This document shows positions 18,900 through 21,868 of a stretch of DNA of 21,868 nucleotides, piece by piece. Origin of the DNA: Haplomitrium mnioides (taxonomy: Eukaryota > Marchantiophyta > Haplomitriopsida > Calobryales); NCBI GenBank assembly GCA_049999725.1, contig JBNGIS010030854.1:1-21868 (forward strand). Reading direction: 5' to 3'. Each line of letters opens with the position of its first letter. The first letter of the stretch is position 1. The position numbers and the translations under genes are program-made. The notes under the pieces are model-generated. The model made no database searches. It saw only the letters and a list, made by a program, of their open reading frames with translations, and had not been told where the DNA came from.

Positions 18900-19810
18900 A
18901 ACTATGCTAGAAGGCTACATGTTGACTATCAACAAGTTGATCATCCCAGAAGATTGCATCTTGCATTGTTCAGCTACTCCCAAACTCATAATCCAAGTAA
19001 GACAATTCAAATCCATGGCTTGGCCTAACACATGGTGTTGCTCAGTCTGAGCAATAGATGCAACAACAATAGTACCAATGGAGAATCCCATTGGCCTCTC
19101 TCTCTCATCGACATTAGGTTCCACTAGTTTTTGCAACGTTGCATCCCAAATAAGGTAGTATAAAGCACTCTCTAAGCATGGCACCCAAAACCTAAGACAT
19201 CATCCACAATGACATTTGGTGACCTCACAATCATGTCATAAGCTTTATTTAGCACTTCAGTAGGCAGCAAGTTGGTCCACCACAATTGTTGACAGTGTAC
19301 TCGTGATCCTACTTGTGCAGCATCCAACAATATGGTAGATCCAATCTAAGAGCACACTTGATAACACTCTCCACAAGGCAATAATCTCCCAAGATAGGCA
19401 CATTCTCCAAAACATATATAAGAGAGGGTACTTGATGAAGTTGGAGATGGCATATAATCCTCAACATCTCTCAAAACAATTTTGAGCAAGGGTCTTGGAA
19501 CCCTTAGCCCAAACCAACCCTTGACTAGCCCTGACATAGCCAACCAACAATAAAGAAGTCAATCGGCCTCACTCCAACTAAGTGATTTGCCTCCAGTAAT
19601 AAGATGTCGGTCGGCAATGCATGTAGATAACCTTACACTGCACTAACTAAAAGCAATTGTGGATATTTCTCAACTATAAATGCCACATGTTTCAAGGAGA
19701 TTTTTTGGGCAATCTCACCCTTCTCTACATACAAATACCGATGAGTTGGAATCCTTGCTTAGAGCACATCAACTAACTCTGTACTAATACCTCCAACAAA
19801 CAAATACCAT
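18900..19810 (-). pseudogene. C5-cytosine DNA methyltransferase domain in a gypsy polyprotein
   Basis: Motifs of the C5-MTase family appear in order on the minus strand. Motif I: LFVGGISTELVDVL (19777-19803 start; F-x-G-G type, AdoMet binding). Motif IV: VGWLCQG (19531-19542), where the usual catalytic PCQ reads LCQ, keeping the Cys. Motif VI: LENVPILGD (ENVP at 19396-19407). Motif VIII: QVGSRVH followed by LWWTNL (near 19275-19320). Motif IX/X region: NVDERERPMGF (19083-19115) and VLGQAMDLNCLTW (19000-19035). Stops replace residues after CQ (CQG-stop-SR) and at LF-stop-EML, and at least two frame changes exist, so it is inactive. It follows the protease in the same coding direction, so it was part of the polyprotein. 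C5-MTases carried by retrotransposons are known from dinoflagellates and the alga Klebsormidium. Confidence 0.85.
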
Positions 19811-20535
19811 CAGCAAGATACTGCCATGAAATCGGCATAGTGTCTAGAGGGGAAAGGTTCATAGGTTCAGATGTGATAGAACCATCCAATGCAAGATATG
19901 GTGTAAATGTATTCTGCCAAACATCCTTGACCAATCTAGACACCTTTAGTTGCCACAAACTCTCCTTACTTACACTAGCAAGAATCACCTCACCTTATAA
20001 TGATGCTGGCTTTGTAAACTCTAGAGATGTCTCATCAATGGAATGAATGTCAATTGCATATGCATTCCTTTCCAACAAGTCAGAATAATCGATGATCACT
20101 CCACAAAATGTTGGCAATGCCATAAGCTTTTATAGTGGACCCCCAATTGATCTACTGAATCTAACAAGCAACCTGCTCAGTCATGCCTCTTCAAATTGCC
20201 ATCCAAGCCAATATGACACTGACTTGTCTCAAAAATCAATAGTAAACCCCATAGGGTATAGCACTCTAGACCCCACCAAAACATCATAAGAATCAGCCTT
20301 GGTGAGAATGGCTCAAGCGCTCATATGTGAGCTATATGTGGGATGATCATCTTGCACCTTAAGCTCAATCTCTCCATGTGCAATGTGTTGTGTGGGTGAA
20401 GTTCCTCCCAATGAAGTCTGGATTGGACAAGAGCAAGCCTCCACATCTCCCGACTTCAATCCCAATCTTTGCACGACTGACTTGCCTAACATCAAAGGTC
20501 ATGCAACTAAATCCAATAGCACTTTGGCTAGCTTG
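19811..20535 (-). pseudogene. Gypsy aspartic protease and connector to the methyltransferase
   Basis: The protease start is AKVLLDLVA with the active-site Asp codon at 20511-20513 (D-L-V-A where D-(S/T)-G-A is usual), then PLMLGKSVVQRLGL, the usual flap-side pattern. ADSYDVLVGSRVLYPMGFTI near 20200-20290 fits the ILG-xD/LLG-xD end of retroviral-type proteases. Downstream, WQNTFTPYLALDGSITSEP and PLDTMPISWQYLADGICLLE lead without a gap into methyltransferase motif I. The direct continuity shows the MTase was inserted between protease and RT. There are several stops. Confidence 0.7.
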
Positions 20536-21190
20536 TACGCCACATTTGAAGGACCAAAAAGTCAGAAAATACCACTCCGATTGTCAATAGACACACCACA
20601 TTGGGTCTGAATTTTGTCCTCTCAAATGGTGGTCGGGTTGGTAACTCCAATCAAGTTTCAACAATATGCCATGTCTTACCTCTAAATGTAGAGTAACTTG
20701 TGTAACCTGTTCTACTCACAGATCTCACCTCTATACTAGAAGTAGCACCTTGAGTCTCTAGAGCCACATAATATGGCGGCCAATCTAAACACTAATTCAA
20801 TTGGTGTGACTTCTCTGGTCAACACATCCATAGCTAAAAATAGTGGTTCTGTACCACTAACTTGGCTATCTTCATTGCTAAAGACACACTCCCCTCCACT
20901 AATCTCTCCATATCCTTGGAAGCTTGAGTTGGATGTATGGAAGTAGTCCTCACCAAGTCTGTCAACTCAAATAACTATGGAAGCTTTACCTGCCAATGAG
21001 CATCTCCTATTTGAGGATTTGACTCTACTATTGCTCCTATAGGTTCAAGACCCTTGCCTACTTCTCTAGTCACCACAAAGACATATCAACGTGGGTTGTC
21101 CCACACATAAATCCCATGCTAATTAATCCTCCATCAGCTTCATATGAAGTAGAGGCTTCAACTCTAGATGTCAGCCGGTGCTTTGGAGCA
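20536..21190 (-). pseudogene. Gag-like N-terminal part of the gypsy polyprotein, decayed
   Basis: A coding-like path reads REVGKGLEPIGAIVESNPQI, GDAHWQVKLP, then after a TAG LFELTDLVRTTSIHPTQASK and DMERLVEGSVSLAMKIAKLV (about 20850-21070). After a frame change it continues EPLFLAMDVLTREVTPIELV. It precedes the protease in the same direction, so gag is the natural reading. I see no CCHC knuckle. The assignment rests mainly on position. Confidence 0.45.
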
Positions 21191-21868
21191 CTCAAGCAAA
21201 ATGCAAGAAATTAGAAGCATCAGCGACACAATAAGCCTTGGAAAGTGTGAGGGCCTCTCAGGAGCCACAAAGTACCCTCAAATAGCTACTAAGAGCAGGG
21301 CGCATGAGTCATGGGAGGGAAACAGGATCATGGCGGAAGAGAGGAGGAAGGAACTAGGGTCGCCAGCTAGAGGAGGGGGTACCTTCCAAAATTCGAAGCA
21401 GGCCAACGAGAATTCGTGGGCCTCAAGAGGGTGTGGGGATCGGAGCCTGGGGAGAAGGAAGAGAGCAGCCACCTATGGCGAAGCAATCGCAGGAGGGAGA
21501 GGAACGGATACACAACGACGAAACCCGAAGGCACTCCGAAGAAAGGCAGATCGCGGGGGTCCTGCAACGGCCACAAATCGGGAAGCAAGGTTCAAGGAGA
21601 GAAATGAGAAGGTAAGATCGTCACGAGGGCGAGCAAGGCCAGGGAAGAGGGATGCCTCGATCCCGCAAGCAAGAGCGCGCCCTGCAAGGTCTGATCGATT
21701 CCTTCCATTTGAGTCCGCAAATCCGGGCGGAAAGGTGGAGTCCCCGGAAGGCCCCGCGAGAGCCCACGAAAACGTGGCGTCTCTAGAGCACTTTGCGGGA
21801 TTCCATGGACGACGTGGCGGTACCAGGAAGCCCGCGAATCTGCGGACAGGTGCCTCCCTAAGTGGGGA
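21191..21868 (-). repeat. GC-rich leader / probable 5' LTR region of the gypsy element
   Basis: From about 21250 the sequence turns GC- and CpG-rich and, on the minus strand, pyrimidine-rich, like the left end of the window but on the other strand. It lies upstream of the gag-like region, where a 5' leader and LTR are expected. The frames here (for example 21367-21588 minus) have biased composition and no known domain. I found no clear primer-binding site. The last bases (GCCTCCCTAAGTGGGGA) nearly match the reverse complement of 302-318. Confidence 0.4.

Noticed and set aside
18545-20610. Plus-strand frames opposite the C5-MTase and protease regions
   Set aside because: The minus strand carries ordered C5-MTase and protease motifs; the plus frames are shadows.

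Overview
The window is nuclear repeat DNA of a land plant and contains no intact host gene. The evidence is a plant-style Ty1/copia element, a second copia-type LTR followed by a tRNA-iMet-like primer site, a Ty3/gypsy polyprotein, genes with canonical GT-AG introns, and a broken piece of eukaryotic elongation factor 2. The lineage cannot be fixed from the sequence. A large-genome plant, possibly non-flowering, is a weak inference from the unusual element types. Every coding region is damaged by stops or frameshifts.

Layout, left to right. (1) 1-1691 is a GC- and pyrimidine-rich repeat that looks like an LTR ending in CCCCCGACA. (2) 1735-4720, minus strand, is a decayed Ty1/copia protease-integrase-RT-RNase H region. 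(3) About 4800-5460, plus strand, is a different copia-type LTR with TATA box, primer site and the first codons of gag. (4) 5534-6026 holds a ~110-bp direct duplication and a strong foldback. (5) 6204-8045, minus, is the 3' part of a gypsy polyprotein: RNase H, zinc-finger integrase and a terminal PHD-like finger. (6) 8446 to about 17480 is an AT-rich unit with two divergent, degenerate genes around a shared promoter region. On the minus strand (8988-12504) is an intron-containing protein like beta-class N4/N6 DNA methyltransferases. On the plus strand (about 12870-16687) is a DUF7869-like protein of the kind seen in transposon-like genes. Short repeats built on ATGC-N-CATGGACT/CATAGACT occur in both flanks and in the introns. 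(7) 17752-17873 is a small tandem repeat, followed on the minus strand by an unidentified coding-like segment and an EF-2 fragment (18204-18485). (8) 18900-21190, minus, is the 5' part of a gypsy polyprotein: gag-like, protease, then a C5-cytosine DNA methyltransferase domain. (9) 21191-21868 is a GC-rich leader or LTR-like sequence.

Interpretation (inference): segments 5 and 8 lie on the same strand and hold complementary parts of one polyprotein, so they probably belong to one gypsy element that carried its own cytosine methyltransferase. It was split by the two-gene unit and lost its reverse transcriptase. The most interesting content is therefore two unrelated DNA-methyltransferase-like genes in two nested mobile elements, one C5-type and one N6/N4-type, the latter paired head-to-head with a DUF7869-like gene.
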